Assembly (NCBI GenBank): GCA_002786785.1 | Contig: PCUD01000171.1 | Span: 1 to 56,689, forward strand | Reading direction: 5' to 3' | DNA from: Ignavibacteriales bacterium CG18_big_fil_WC_8_21_14_2_50_31_20 | GTDB lineage: Bacteria; Bacteroidota; Ignavibacteria; Ignavibacteriales; Melioribacteraceae | DNA: 56,689 nucleotides | In this document: in pieces, positions 43,996-53,319 of the stretch | Layout of the letters: each line of letters begins with the position of its first letter | Position numbering within the stretch: position 1 is the stretch's first letter | Program-made: the position numbers and the translations under genes | Notes under the pieces: generated by a model | Seen by the model: only the letters and a program-made list of their open reading frames with translations | Databases searched by the model: none | What the model was told of the DNA's origin: nothing

Positions 43996-45165
43996 TTATT
44001 TTATTAAAAACACTTTAGCAATATCAATAAGTAACGAAGGTTTATTAAATAAAGCTATTTTAAAAACATTTCCAAGAGAGCGTTTTTGCATTGGAACTTT
44101 TGAAATGGCATGAGCAATGCTATTATACTTTTCGTCACTTAAGTTGTAGATAGTGTCTTTAATTCTTCCAAAAATTTCATGCCGTTTTCCAAGTCTCTCA
44201 GCCCAAGCTTTATCATAAGTTAAAATATGATTTAAATTATTTTGTTTAATTGCTTCGCCAACAATTGTTCCGCCAATTTTACCACCAATCATTCCGCTCA
44301 CAATTCCACCACCAGAAAGGGGATTTACTTGTCGGGCAGCATCGCCGACCAAAATTATTCCAGGAGCAGATATTTTTTCAAGTGTAATTGATGATGGAAC
44401 GCCGCCAGCAATTTTTGTTAATATTGGTGCATTTGGGTAATGTTCACTCATAAATTTATTTAAATATGTTTGTGACGAAGTTTTCTTTCCTATTGCACCA
44501 CTAACGCCAAGACCAATATTTGCTGAATTATTTCGCTTTGGAAAAATCCAAAAATAACCTTCGGGTGCAACGTCTTTTCCAAAATAGAAATAAAGTGTAC
44601 TTGAATCTACATCAATATTTGCGGCTGTAACTTGTGTGCAGCTTTCCATATCTCTAAAATCGATATGAGTTTTTATTCCAGCCCAACGGCCAATACGCGA
44701 TTCCACACCATCGGCAGCAATTACAACTTTTGATCGCATTTCTTGCTGCTCGCCTTTATATTCGTATTTAACTCCGCAAACTTTTCCATCTTCAATTATA
44801 AGCCCGTTAACATAAGCACGTGTAATAATTTCAACGCCATAGCTGGCAGCTTGTTTGGCTAATTCGTAATCAAAAATACGTCTTTCAAGAATAAAACCAG
44901 ACTGCTCTAATGGAATGACAACTTCAGTTCCGTCAGGTGAAATCATTGCAAACTTATCTATTGTCGTTGAAATAAAAACATCATCAGGCTTAATAAATTC
45001 TTCAATTCCTGCTTTACTTACTGCTTCACCACAACGAACTGGATAACCAATGTCTCTATCTTTTTCTAACATAATTACAGAAACACCTTGTTCTGCTGCA
45101 AACCGTGCAGCCATTGAACCTGCAGGGCCACCACCAACTACAATTACGTCATATTCACTTTTCAT
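43996..45165 (-). CDS. Geranylgeranyl reductase family flavoprotein
   Basis: This 389-residue FAD-dependent oxidoreductase has the dinucleotide motif GGGPAGS (11-17), YPVRCGEAVSK with its conserved Cys near 45, a second FAD segment LVGDAARQVNPLSGGG near 275 and the family signature between them. Relatives reduce double bonds of isoprenoid chains, in lipids, chlorophyll precursors or menaquinone. The gene overlaps a ferredoxin gene by ATGA, which suggests the electron donor, and the divergent men genes start 525 bp away. So saturating the menaquinone side chain, as MenJ does in mycobacteria, is the most sensible inference. Archaeal-type lipid work is the alternative. Confidence 0.88.
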   Translation of the reverse strand: MKSEYDVIVVGGGPAGSMAARFAAEQGVSVIMLEKDRDIGYPVRCGEAVSKAGIEEFIKPDDVFISTTIDKFAMISPDGTEVVIPLEQSGFILERRIFDYELAKQAASYGVEIITRAYVNGLIIEDGKVCGVKYEYKGEQQEMRSKVVIAADGVESRIGRWAGIKTHIDFRDMESCTQVTAANIDVDSSTLYFYFGKDVAPEGYFWIFPKRNNSANIGLGVSGAIGKKTSSQTYLNKFMSEHYPNAPILTKIAGGVPSSITLEKISAPGIILVGDAARQVNPLSGGGIVSGMIGGKIGGTIVGEAIKQNNLNHILTYDKAWAERLGKRHEIFGRIKDTIYNLSDEKYNSIAHAISKVPMQKRSLGNVFKIALFNKPSLLIDIAKVFLIK

Positions 45166-45365
45166 CTATTTTTATTTACCAATCTTTCTTTGTTGAATTT
45201 AAGTACTTCTATTGGACAAGCCCAGACGCACTTTGAACAATTTGTGCATAAATTTTCATCTATTTTTATTTCAGCTTCTTTTAGTTCTATTGCATCTTCT
45301 GGACAAACACCCACGCAACAGCCACAAAAATCACATTTATTTGGAATTATATCTATTAATAACAT
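45162..45365 (-). CDS. Small 2[4Fe-4S] ferredoxin
   Basis: This 67-residue ferredoxin has two full Cys motifs: CDFCGCCVGVCPEDA and CTNCSKCVWACPIEV, predicting two [4Fe-4S] clusters. It is soluble and low-potential in type. Its TGA stop overlaps the ATG of the reductase gene, so both are translated together and it is probably the electron donor for that flavoprotein. It is the first gene of the minus-strand run. Confidence 0.93.
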   Translation of the reverse strand: MLLIDIIPNKCDFCGCCVGVCPEDAIELKEAEIKIDENLCTNCSKCVWACPIEVLKFNKERLVNKNR

Positions 45366-45690
45366 AAATTTTTACTTTCCCATTTTTGAGAATTAAAGAT
45401 ACGTATTGAATACTTGAAATGAAATAGACTCAACAAAATTATTATAGATAAAATGTATTCTTTTCTCTATTTGGTATTTCCATTTTATAAAGAAAAATTA
45501 ATAAATAATTTGTAAACATAGTTGTCTTTGTTCAATATTATTTGCAAACATGATTTTCATTATTAAATAATCTTAAGAGATTAACTGAATACAAAACAAA
45601 TTTACATTTGGAAATATAAATTGGAGAGTATGATTAAATGAAACAATCTTTTATATTTGCAACTAATATTATTTTACTTTAGCTGATTAT
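45366..45690. other. Divergent regulatory region between ferredoxin and menF
   Basis: This 325-bp stretch separates two divergent operons. I see TAnnTTTG-type -7 boxes on the plus strand at 45603-45610 (TACATTTG) and 45652-45659 (TATATTTG), without well-placed -33 elements. A 14-codon frame (45638-45682) starts with ATG after GGAGAG (45623-45628) and ends eight bases before the TTG start of menF; it could be a leader that feeds translation of menF. No other gene is supported. Confidence 0.4.
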
Positions 45691-47064
45691 TTGAAAAATT
45701 ACCAAGAAAAAATAAAAACCTTTGTTAACCAAAATTCAATAGATAAACAGACCTTATCAAGTTTAATTTTTAAGATTGATGAAATAGATTTTCAATCAAT
45801 TATTAATAATATTCAGGATAAAGATGTTACCTACTTTTACACTAAACAAATAAGTGAAGAAGTTAGCTTTTTAGGATTTAATCCCATTTTTGAAGTTGCA
45901 ACTTCTGGAAATTCCCGTATTGAGGATACCGAAAAAATAGTTAGCGGGATAGCAAAAAATTTTATTTCAAATTGGGATGAATTTAATATTGAATCAATTC
46001 CTTTATTTTTAGGTGGAATGACTTTTACAATTGATAAGCAAAAAGATCTGTGGAGTGATTTTTCGGATTCCGAATGGTTCATTCCAAAATTTTTGTTATT
46101 TCAATCAAAAGGAAAATCGTATGTTGTATTTAACTCATACGGTTACGATTTTTCGGAACAAAAAATAGATTTTGATTTTGAACGCCTTAATTCATATTTG
46201 ACCAAAAATGTTAGTAATAGCCAAAATGTTGGAACGATTATAATTTCTTCCAATGGAAAAGAAAAAAACATTTGGGTTGAAAACGTAAATAAAGCATTAA
46301 AAAAAATTGATTCAGGCGAAGTTCAAAAAATTGTTTTATCAAGACAAATTGACTTAGAATTAAACGATAATATAAAAATTTCAAGTGCTTTGGAAATTTT
46401 GGGCAAAAGATATCCTCGTTGTTATGTTTTTGCTTTTCGTAAAAACAGCTCCATTTTTTTTGGTGCCTCTCCAGAAAAATTAGCAAAAATATCAAACGGT
46501 TGGATTGAAGCAGATGCACTTGCCGGTTCAATTTCGCGTGGAAAATCAGAAGAAGAAGATTCTAATTTAGCTAAAACACTTTTGGCAAGCAAAAAGGATT
46601 TAGCTGAGCAGGAAATAGTTGTTTCATTTATTCGTGATTCCTTTTCTCAATTTTGTAGCCAAGTAGTTTTTGAGCCAAAACCAATTATCCGAAAACTTCC
46701 CAATATTCAACATCTTTGGACTCCAATTAAAGGGAAAATAAACCCCAATAAATCAATTTTCACTATTTTAAAAGAGTTACATCCAACTCCTGCAATTTGT
46801 GGAGTTCCTTGGAACAAAGCCTTAAAATCAATTAAAGAAATGGAACCACACAATAGAGGACTTTTTTCGGGAATGATTGGCTGGTTTAATCTTAAGAATG
46901 AAGGTGAATTTGCAGTTGCTATTAGAGCGGCTTTGCTTAAAGGGAAAAAAATATATGCTTTTGCTGGCTGCGGAATTGTGCAAGGTTCCGACCCAGAAAT
47001 TGAATATGCAGAATCAGAATTAAAATTAAAACCAATAATATCTTTATTTGATAATTTGGAATAA
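45691..47064 (+). CDS. menF: Isochorismate synthase
   Basis: This 457-residue chorismate-using enzyme converts chorismate to isochorismate, the first committed step to menaquinone. The conserved C-terminal half is visible: KIVLSRQIDLEL, GASPEKLAKI, EADALAGSISRGK, AEQEIVVSFI, HPTPAICGVP and AGCGIVQGSDPEIEYAE, which holds magnesium-binding Glu. The start is TTG, the only plausible one: no in-frame ATG lies between the upstream stop at 45664 and residue 109. It heads the operon menF-menD-menH-menB. A pabB/trpE assignment is unlikely given the neighbours. Confidence 0.93.
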   Translation: MKNYQEKIKTFVNQNSIDKQTLSSLIFKIDEIDFQSIINNIQDKDVTYFYTKQISEEVSFLGFNPIFEVATSGNSRIEDTEKIVSGIAKNFISNWDEFNIESIPLFLGGMTFTIDKQKDLWSDFSDSEWFIPKFLLFQSKGKSYVVFNSYGYDFSEQKIDFDFERLNSYLTKNVSNSQNVGTIIISSNGKEKNIWVENVNKALKKIDSGEVQKIVLSRQIDLELNDNIKISSALEILGKRYPRCYVFAFRKNSSIFFGASPEKLAKISNGWIEADALAGSISRGKSEEEDSNLAKTLLASKKDLAEQEIVVSFIRDSFSQFCSQVVFEPKPIIRKLPNIQHLWTPIKGKINPNKSIFTILKELHPTPAICGVPWNKALKSIKEMEPHNRGLFSGMIGWFNLKNEGEFAVAIRAALLKGKKIYAFAGCGIVQGSDPEIEYAESELKLKPIISLFDNLE

Positions 47065-47169
47065 ATTTATATCTTAACACTAAATATATAATAAATTGAG
47101 ATGGAAGAATATATGGGCATTCTCCTAAAAAAAAAATACATAAATCGTTAACTAAACAGATTGATAATC

Positions 47170-48948
47170 ATGACAGAATTAGTAAACAGCAATTCGCTAT
47201 GGTGCGACCTTCTGGTTACCGCACTTGAAACACATGGTATTAAATATGCTTGCATTTCACCAGGCTCTCGAAATACACCATTGGTAGTTTCATTTCAAAA
47301 ATCAAAAAAAATTAAATGCTTTGTGAACGTGGATGAACGCTCAAGTGCATTTTTTGCAATTGGGTTGGTTTTACAGACCAAATCTCCTGTTGTAATTATT
47401 ACAACTTCAGGAACTGCTGTTGCTGAGCTTTATCCAGCAATAATAGAAGCATATTACAATAGAGTTCCCTTAATTGTAATTACAGCAGATAGACCACAAG
47501 CACTTCATAATGTTGGCGCAAATCAAACAATAAACCAAGTTAATATCTTCAAAAATCATGTTCGTGGATATTATGAAGCAGGAATGCCAAAAATAAACAA
47601 ACCAAGTTTATTTGGATTTTCAAAAAAGATTATGCATGTTGTATCAGAAAGCGTTAGTAAAAAAAGTCCAATTCATTTTAATTTTCCATTTGCAAAACCT
47701 TTTGAGCCCTCTGCAGGAACAGAGGAAGTTGGTGAAGGCTTTATTGAATCGATGCACAGAGAATTTAGTAAAACCATTTTACATGTTTATTACAAACACA
47801 AAGCAAATACTGATACTTATTATTTAGGCGAATTATTGCGCAACTCACCACGTACTATGATTTTTGTTGGAAACAGCAGGCTAAAAGAAGGTGTTATAGA
47901 TGAGATAATTACTCTTGCAAAAAATCTTAAGGCCCCAATTTTTGCTGATGGATTTTCGAATATGAGATTTTTGAAGAAAACCAACGAAAATATTATTATC
48001 AATTTTTCTTCGTTTTTCCAATCAGAAAAAATTAGAAAAGCTGTTGAACCCAAACTTATACTTCAGTTTGGAGGCACTCCTGTTTCAGAACATTTTCTTG
48101 AGTTTTTAAAAGGAACAAAAGCGACTAAGGTTTCAATAGATAAATATGGCGATATTCACGACCCAACAAGAACCCAGACTAAAGTTATAAAAGGAAAACC
48201 TGATTGGGTATGCAGGATGTTAAATGATTTGCCTTCTCTTAAACCAAAAGAGGAACAAAAAGAATTTTTAAGGTTTGTTTTACAAATTGAAAATAGCGCC
48301 CAAGAAATAAAGGATTTATTTTTGGAAAGCACATCATTTCCATTTGAAGGAAATATTATTAATACAGTATTAAAATTACTTCCCGAGGAATCCAATTTAA
48401 TGATTTCAAATTCGCTACCGGCTAGAGATTTTGATTGCTTTGCAGAATATGATAAGCGAATTAAAATAGCAAATAATCGTGGCGCAAGTGGGATTGATGG
48501 AATTGTTTCTACTGCTGCAGGTTTGGCTGCTCAAAGTGCTAATCCAACGGCATTAATTATTGGCGACCTTTCGTTTTTTTATGATTTAAATGGCCTTTTG
48601 GCTTTGAAAAAATATAATATTCCTTTAATAATTATTATGCTAAATAATGGGGGTGGGGCAATTTTTGAAACGCTTCCAATTGGCCGCGAAGCAAATGTTG
48701 ATTTCCTAAATTATTTTAAAGCTCCAACTGAGCTTGATTACAAAAGCATTGTTAAAGGTTTTGGCGGAAATTATAAAGAAGTTTCATCGTCCTCTTCATT
48801 TGAAAAAGAATTTAAAAATGCGCAAAAGAAAAAAGAATTTACAGTTCTCGAGATAATCATTAATTCTAAAACTTCGCAAAATGAACGAGAAAAGTATTGG
48901 ACAGTTTTAAAAGCACAAGTAGAAGCTGAATGTGGAATTACAGATTGA
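47170..48948 (+). CDS. menD: SEPHCHC synthase
   Basis: This thiamine diphosphate enzyme joins isochorismate and 2-oxoglutarate to give 2-succinyl-5-enolpyruvyl-6-hydroxy-3-cyclohexene-1-carboxylate. The ATG at 47170 is preferred over a TTG nine bases earlier, giving 592 residues. N-terminal features are CISPGSRNTPL and TTSGTAVAELYPAIIEAYY with the catalytic Glu in NVDERS. The central part shows FVGNSRLK and the C-terminal part GDLSFFYDLNGLL and NNGGGAIFETLP, which bind the cofactor and magnesium. Its end overlaps menH by 17 bp. Confidence 0.95.
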   Translation: MTELVNSNSLWCDLLVTALETHGIKYACISPGSRNTPLVVSFQKSKKIKCFVNVDERSSAFFAIGLVLQTKSPVVIITTSGTAVAELYPAIIEAYYNRVPLIVITADRPQALHNVGANQTINQVNIFKNHVRGYYEAGMPKINKPSLFGFSKKIMHVVSESVSKKSPIHFNFPFAKPFEPSAGTEEVGEGFIESMHREFSKTILHVYYKHKANTDTYYLGELLRNSPRTMIFVGNSRLKEGVIDEIITLAKNLKAPIFADGFSNMRFLKKTNENIIINFSSFFQSEKIRKAVEPKLILQFGGTPVSEHFLEFLKGTKATKVSIDKYGDIHDPTRTQTKVIKGKPDWVCRMLNDLPSLKPKEEQKEFLRFVLQIENSAQEIKDLFLESTSFPFEGNIINTVLKLLPEESNLMISNSLPARDFDCFAEYDKRIKIANNRGASGIDGIVSTAAGLAAQSANPTALIIGDLSFFYDLNGLLALKKYNIPLIIIMLNNGGGAIFETLPIGREANVDFLNYFKAPTELDYKSIVKGFGGNYKEVSSSSSFEKEFKNAQKKKEFTVLEIIINSKTSQNEREKYWTVLKAQVEAECGITD

Positions 48949-49759
48949 TGGAATAACTTTTAACGTAGTTTGCAAAAGTAATTTTGTTCCTTCTGAGAAA
49001 ATTCCAATAATATTTTTGCATGGCTTTACTGGTAATGCAAACGATTGGCTTTTCTTATTTGATAAAATAAATCCTAAATATTTCCCAATTGCAATAGATT
49101 TGCCAGGTCACGGCAAATCTATTGTTCCAAATAATTTAGATTACTTTTCTGCTAAATTTCATATTAAGATTATTACCAATTTGTTAACGCAATTTAAAAT
49201 TCAAAAAGCTGTTTTTGTTGGTTATTCAATGGGCGGAAGAGCAGCGCTATCCTTTGCTGTCCAAAGTCCAGAAAAAATAATTGCTCTAATTCTGGAAAGC
49301 GCAACTGCGGGAATTGAAAATGAAACTGAAAGAAATTCTAGAATTAAAACAGATTACCAATTAGCCGATAAAATAATTTCTAATGGAATGGAACTATTTG
49401 TTGAGTATTGGCTTAACTTACCATTTTTTGCTTCATTAAAAAATCTTGACAACAATATATATTCGGGAATAGTTGCTAATAAAAAAAACAACTCACCTAT
49501 TGGACTTTCAAATTCACTAAAAGGATTTAGTACGGGAATTATGCCGTGTTTGTGGAATAAATTGTCTTTATTAAAATTTCCAATTCTTCTAATTGCTGGA
49601 AGTCTTGATAAAAAATATGTTAGGATAAATAAAAAAATGGATTTACTTTTTCCAAATTCTGAAATGAAAATAATTGAAAATTGCGGACACAATACTCACT
49701 TAGAAAAGGAAGCAGAATTTGTTATTTTAGTAAATAATTTTTTAAAAAACTTAAAATAA
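48932..49759 (+). CDS. menH: SHCHC synthase, alpha/beta hydrolase fold
   Basis: This 275-residue alpha/beta hydrolase would remove pyruvate from SEPHCHC to form SHCHC in menaquinone synthesis. The nucleophile is S99 in GYSMGG, the oxyanion region HGFTGNANDW at 30-39, and the catalytic His253 in GHNTH. The start is GTG, overlapping menD by 17 bp; the ATG sixteen bases later is out of frame. Family fit and position make MenH clear, though this fold alone cannot prove it. Confidence 0.87.
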   Translation: MELQIDGITFNVVCKSNFVPSEKIPIIFLHGFTGNANDWLFLFDKINPKYFPIAIDLPGHGKSIVPNNLDYFSAKFHIKIITNLLTQFKIQKAVFVGYSMGGRAALSFAVQSPEKIIALILESATAGIENETERNSRIKTDYQLADKIISNGMELFVEYWLNLPFFASLKNLDNNIYSGIVANKKNNSPIGLSNSLKGFSTGIMPCLWNKLSLLKFPILLIAGSLDKKYVRINKKMDLLFPNSEMKIIENCGHNTHLEKEAEFVILVNNFLKNLK

Positions 49760-49772
49760 TGATTGGTAAATA

Positions 49773-50606
49773 ATGAAACACAATTGGCAAAAAGTTAAAG
49801 AATACAGCGACATTACCTATGATAAAATGGATGGAATTGCCCGCATTGCTTTTAACCGTCCAGAAGTAAGAAACGCATTTAGACCCGAAACAGTGCTTGA
49901 ACTACACGAAGCGCTTATAGATGCAAGGGAAGATAGCAGCGTTGGCGTTGTTCTGCTAACTGGAAACGGTCCTGCTAAGGATGGTAAATATGCTTTCTGT
50001 TCTGGTGGCGATCAAAAAATACGCGGCAATAAAGGATATGTTGGAAAAGACGGAGTTCAGCGTTTAAACATTCTTGATGTACAAAAACTTATTCGCTCAA
50101 TTCCCAAGCCAGTAATTGCCCTTGTAGCCGGCTATGCAATTGGTGGTGGACACGTGCTTCACGTTATGTGCGATATTACAATTGCTGCGGATAATGGAAT
50201 TTTTGGGCAAACTGGTCCTAAGGTTGGAAGTTTTGATGGTGGTTTTGGGGCATCATTTCTTGCAAGAATGGTTGGACAAAAACGTGCACGTGAAATTTGG
50301 TATTTGTGCCGCCAATATACTGCTGCTGAAGCATTTCAAATGGGAATGGTAAACAAGGTTGTTCCTGTTAACGATTTGGAAAACGAAGGCGTTAAGTGGG
50401 CAAAAGAAATTTTAGAAATGTCACCACTTGCTTTGCGTTTGTTAAAATCGGCTTTTAATGCAGAACTTGATGGACAAGCTGGTATTCAAGAACTTGCTGG
50501 AAACGCAACTCTTCTTTATTATATGAGCGAAGAAGCACAAGAAGGAAAAAATGCATACGTTGAAAAACGAAAACCAGATTTTTCTAAATTTAAGAGAGTA
50601 CCATAA
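49773..50606 (+). CDS. menB: 1,4-Dihydroxy-2-naphthoyl-CoA synthase
   Basis: This 277-residue crotonase-fold enzyme closes the ring of o-succinylbenzoyl-CoA to dihydroxynaphthoyl-CoA. Typical MenB features are [33 protein letters not shown] and [13 protein letters not shown], with active-site Asp and Tyr in the usual places. It follows menH by 13 bp. The genes menC, menE and menA are not in this window, so the later and middle steps are encoded elsewhere. Confidence 0.97.
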   Translation: MKHNWQKVKEYSDITYDKMDGIARIAFNRPEVRNAFRPETVLELHEALIDAREDSSVGVVLLTGNGPAKDGKYAFCSGGDQKIRGNKGYVGKDGVQRLNILDVQKLIRSIPKPVIALVAGYAIGGGHVLHVMCDITIAADNGIFGQTGPKVGSFDGGFGASFLARMVGQKRAREIWYLCRQYTAAEAFQMGMVNKVVPVNDLENEGVKWAKEILEMSPLALRLLKSAFNAELDGQAGIQELAGNATLLYYMSEEAQEGKNAYVEKRKPDFSKFKRVP

Positions 50607-50638
50607 AGGCTTTTTAGTTATTTCATATAAGAGAGTAA

Positions 50639-51805
50639 ATGGAAGAAAACAAAAAATTTCAGCAAGATAAAGTAATTACAATATCATTTGCGCATTTTGT
50701 GCACGATGTTTACACCTCTTTTCTTGCTCCAATATTACCTCTGTTGATTGAAAAGTTTTCGCTGTCATTATCATTCGTAAGTTTTTTAACTGTTATTCAA
50801 CGCGCCCCTTCTTTGTTTAATCCAGTTGTGGGATATTTCGCTGATATTTTTCCAATACGTTATGTTTTAATTGCAATTCCTGCGTTATCAGCAGTTATGA
50901 TGAGTTTTATTGGACTAATGCCAAGTGTTTCGCTAATTGTAATTCTTCTGTTAGCAAGTGGAATTGGGGCATCTCTGTTTCACGTTCCAGCGCCAATAAT
51001 GGTAAAACACGTTTCGGGGAATAGAATTGGCAAAGGAATGAGTTATTTTATGCTAGGTGGCGAAATTGCCCGAAGTCTAGGACCACTCTATATTCTTGGA
51101 GGAATATCACTTTGGGGATTAGAGGGAACTTATCGCTTACTCCCACTTGGTCTTTTAGCTTCACTATTGTTGTATTTCAAATTTAGAAATATTCCAATTG
51201 CAGGAGAGTTAAACAAAAAGAAGAAAGAAACTGGTGCAATAAAAGTTTTGAAAGAACAGTCTCGCATGTTTGTTTCCATTGGTGGAATTTTCTTTTTTAC
51301 TTCGTTAGTTAAAAGCTCGCTCACAACTTTTCTTCCGACATATATGACAGAAAATGGCGCTTCACTTTGGGTTGGAGGAATTTCATTATCAATAATCCAA
51401 TTTGCAGGTGCAGCGGGCACTCTGTTTTCGGGCAGCATTTCAGATAAAATAGGAAGACGATTTACATTAATGTTTATGGCAATTATATCGCCATTTTTAT
51501 TGTTGCTTTTTGTTTTTGTGAGCCATACAATGTTTGCAATTCCTGTTCTAATTTTAATTGGATTTATTATGTTTGCAACAATTCCAGTTTTACTTGCCGA
51601 AGTGAACACAATTAAATCAGAACATTCTGGATTAATTAATGGAATTTTTATGACCTTGAATTTTGCAATTGGTGCCTTGTCACTGCTTTTAATTGGAATA
51701 TTTGGCGATTATTTGGGATTAAAAACCACATATATTTTATCAGCATTTATCGGCTTTGGTGCAATATATTTTGTCAGCAGATTACCCAAAACAGACAGGG
51801 TCTAA
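50639..51805 (+). CDS. MFS transporter, fosmidomycin-resistance (Fsr)-like
   Basis: This 388-residue inner-membrane protein of the major facilitator superfamily has about 12 TM helices in two halves of six, with the central loop near 190-205 (FRNIPIAGELNKKKKETG). Motif A-like GSISDKIGRRFTL marks the second half. The start SFAHFVHDVYTSFLAPILP is typical of the Fsr branch. Fsr exports fosmidomycin and relatives; the natural substrate is unknown. It follows menB by 32 bp and may be the last gene of the men operon, although no link with menaquinone is known. Confidence 0.85.
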   Translation: MEENKKFQQDKVITISFAHFVHDVYTSFLAPILPLLIEKFSLSLSFVSFLTVIQRAPSLFNPVVGYFADIFPIRYVLIAIPALSAVMMSFIGLMPSVSLIVILLLASGIGASLFHVPAPIMVKHVSGNRIGKGMSYFMLGGEIARSLGPLYILGGISLWGLEGTYRLLPLGLLASLLLYFKFRNIPIAGELNKKKKETGAIKVLKEQSRMFVSIGGIFFFTSLVKSSLTTFLPTYMTENGASLWVGGISLSIIQFAGAAGTLFSGSISDKIGRRFTLMFMAIISPFLLLLFVFVSHTMFAIPVLILIGFIMFATIPVLLAEVNTIKSEHSGLINGIFMTLNFAIGALSLLLIGIFGDYLGLKTTYILSAFIGFGAIYFVSRLPKTDRV

Positions 51806-51812
51806 CAATAAT

Positions 51813-52778
51813 TTATTTATAAGTATTTGTTGCTTTTATTAATCTATCCATAATTGCAATACCAAGTCCTGTGGATTCAATAGTTTCAACTAAAATTAAA
51901 TCTAAATCTTTATTTTCCAAATTGTGCAAGTGAAAAAAAAGATTTGCTGCTGCTTCTCGCATATCTCCATTTTTTGAGAGAAATTCAATTTGCTCAAATT
52001 TAATTTTGGAATTGTTTTCCTTGAAAAACAAAGCCCCAAGCTTTTTCCCCTTTATATCCCCATCCGAAATTTCGGAAAGGAATTTTAATGGAATATTTGG
52101 AGCATAATGCTGAATCAATTGTCCAGGAGCATTTGGCTTATCAAAATTATTCACTTTTACTTTTACTAGATTGCATACTTCCGTTAACTGCTCTAATGAA
52201 ATACCACCATGGCGTAGTAGAAAAACCTCAGTTTTGGTAATTTCAACAATTGTTGATTCAACCCCAACATTACTTTTGCCACCATCTAAAATAATTTTAA
52301 CTTTGTCCCCCAATTGCTTTTCTACGTGCTCTGCTGTAGTTGGACTCAAAAAGCCAAATTGATTTGCACTTGGTGCTGCAATTGGTCTTCCACATGCGTC
52401 TATTAGAGCCTTTGCAATTGGGTGATTTGGCATTCGCACCGCCACGGTAGGGTTTCCTGCAGTTACGATGTCGGGCACAATATCTTTTTTGGTTAGAACC
52501 AATGTTAACGGACCAGGCCAAAATTTATTTATCAATTTATATACAATATCATTTTCAATTGTTACTAAGTCGTTTAATTGATCGCTTGATGAAATATGTA
52601 AAATTAAAGGATTAAAAGATGGGCGCTGTTTTGCCTCAAAAATTTTAGCAACAGCTGTTGGATTTAACCCATCGGCACCAAGCCCGTAAACAGTTTCTGT
52701 TGGAAATGCAACAATTCCACCAGAAATAATTTCATCTGCTGCTTTTTGTATGTTTTCTTTACTGCTATTTATTATCAT
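51813..52778 (-). CDS. tsaC: L-threonylcarbamoyladenylate synthase, Sua5 type
   Basis: This 321-residue enzyme makes threonylcarbamoyl-AMP from threonine, bicarbonate and ATP, for t6A at position 37 of tRNAs that read ANN codons. The YrdC domain (about 10-200) has PTETVYGLGADG, KRP-like KQRPSFNPL and AAPSANQFG. The Sua5 linker APGQLIQHYAPN follows near 245, then the C-terminal Rossmann-like domain to the end; so this is the long Sua5 form, not the short TsaC form. The stop lies only 7 bp from the end of the convergent MFS gene. The small gene upstream is 3 bp away. Confidence 0.94.
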   Translation of the reverse strand: MIINSSKENIQKAADEIISGGIVAFPTETVYGLGADGLNPTAVAKIFEAKQRPSFNPLILHISSSDQLNDLVTIENDIVYKLINKFWPGPLTLVLTKKDIVPDIVTAGNPTVAVRMPNHPIAKALIDACGRPIAAPSANQFGFLSPTTAEHVEKQLGDKVKIILDGGKSNVGVESTIVEITKTEVFLLRHGGISLEQLTEVCNLVKVKVNNFDKPNAPGQLIQHYAPNIPLKFLSEISDGDIKGKKLGALFFKENNSKIKFEQIEFLSKNGDMREAAANLFFHLHNLENKDLDLILVETIESTGLGIAIMDRLIKATNTYK

Positions 52779-52781
52779 TTG

Positions 52782-53123
52782 TTATTCTTTTTTTGGAATA
52801 AAATCTATTATTCCTTCTTTTTTAAGCGATTGGTAATCGCGGTAAACATCAACCGTTACTTTGTAAGTCTTAAAATATCCTATTGATTGAATATTGACTC
52901 CACCTATTTCTTTGTTAATTTTTATTGAAGCAACAATTGCATTGTTTGCAATCAATTCACTTGAAACAGAATTCTTTCTATCTGGAATATTTTCAATTGC
53001 AAAATAAACGCCCTTCATTGCATTTATATAAGCCGAATCAACTTTTTGTGTAAAATCATTTTTTAGATTTATCGTTTGTCCAAATAATAAAATTGGAAAA
53101 AACAATGTTGCCACTATTTTCAT
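52782..53123 (-). CDS. Small exported hypothetical protein
   Basis: This 113-residue protein is read from the ATG at 53123, because GGAGGG (complement of 53127-53132) sits just before it and the following residues MKIVATLFFPILLFGQ form a signal peptide; a longer frame starting at 53168 lacks this logic. The mature part has charged strand-like segments, as in VASIKINKEIGGVNIQSIGYFKTYKVTVDVY, ending with Lys/Glu. No family is recognised. It stands 3 bp before the sua5-type gene, probably in one transcript. Confidence 0.65.
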   Translation of the reverse strand: MKIVATLFFPILLFGQTINLKNDFTQKVDSAYINAMKGVYFAIENIPDRKNSVSSELIANNAIVASIKINKEIGGVNIQSIGYFKTYKVTVDVYRDYQSLKKEGIIDFIPKKE

Positions 53124-53319
53124 TTTCCCTCCAGAAAAATATGTAAAAGTATTTCCAAAAATATTCAAAAATAATTCGTGCTACAACTGTTTGTATAAAT
53201 AAACGAAACCAAAGTACTTTCAAAAATTTTATTTATTTTGCATATATAAAATTCATCAATAATATAAATAAATAATTATTAAAATTTTGTTGCAATTTAA
53301 GTTAATAAAGAGAAATTAA

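Noticed and set aside
47161-47169. TTG start of menD at 47161
   Set aside because: An ATG lies nine bases later and homologues begin near it; no ribosome binding site favours the TTG.
53124-53168. Longer start of the small exported protein at 53168
   Set aside because: The strong GGAGGG site and the signal peptide both belong to the ATG at 53123.
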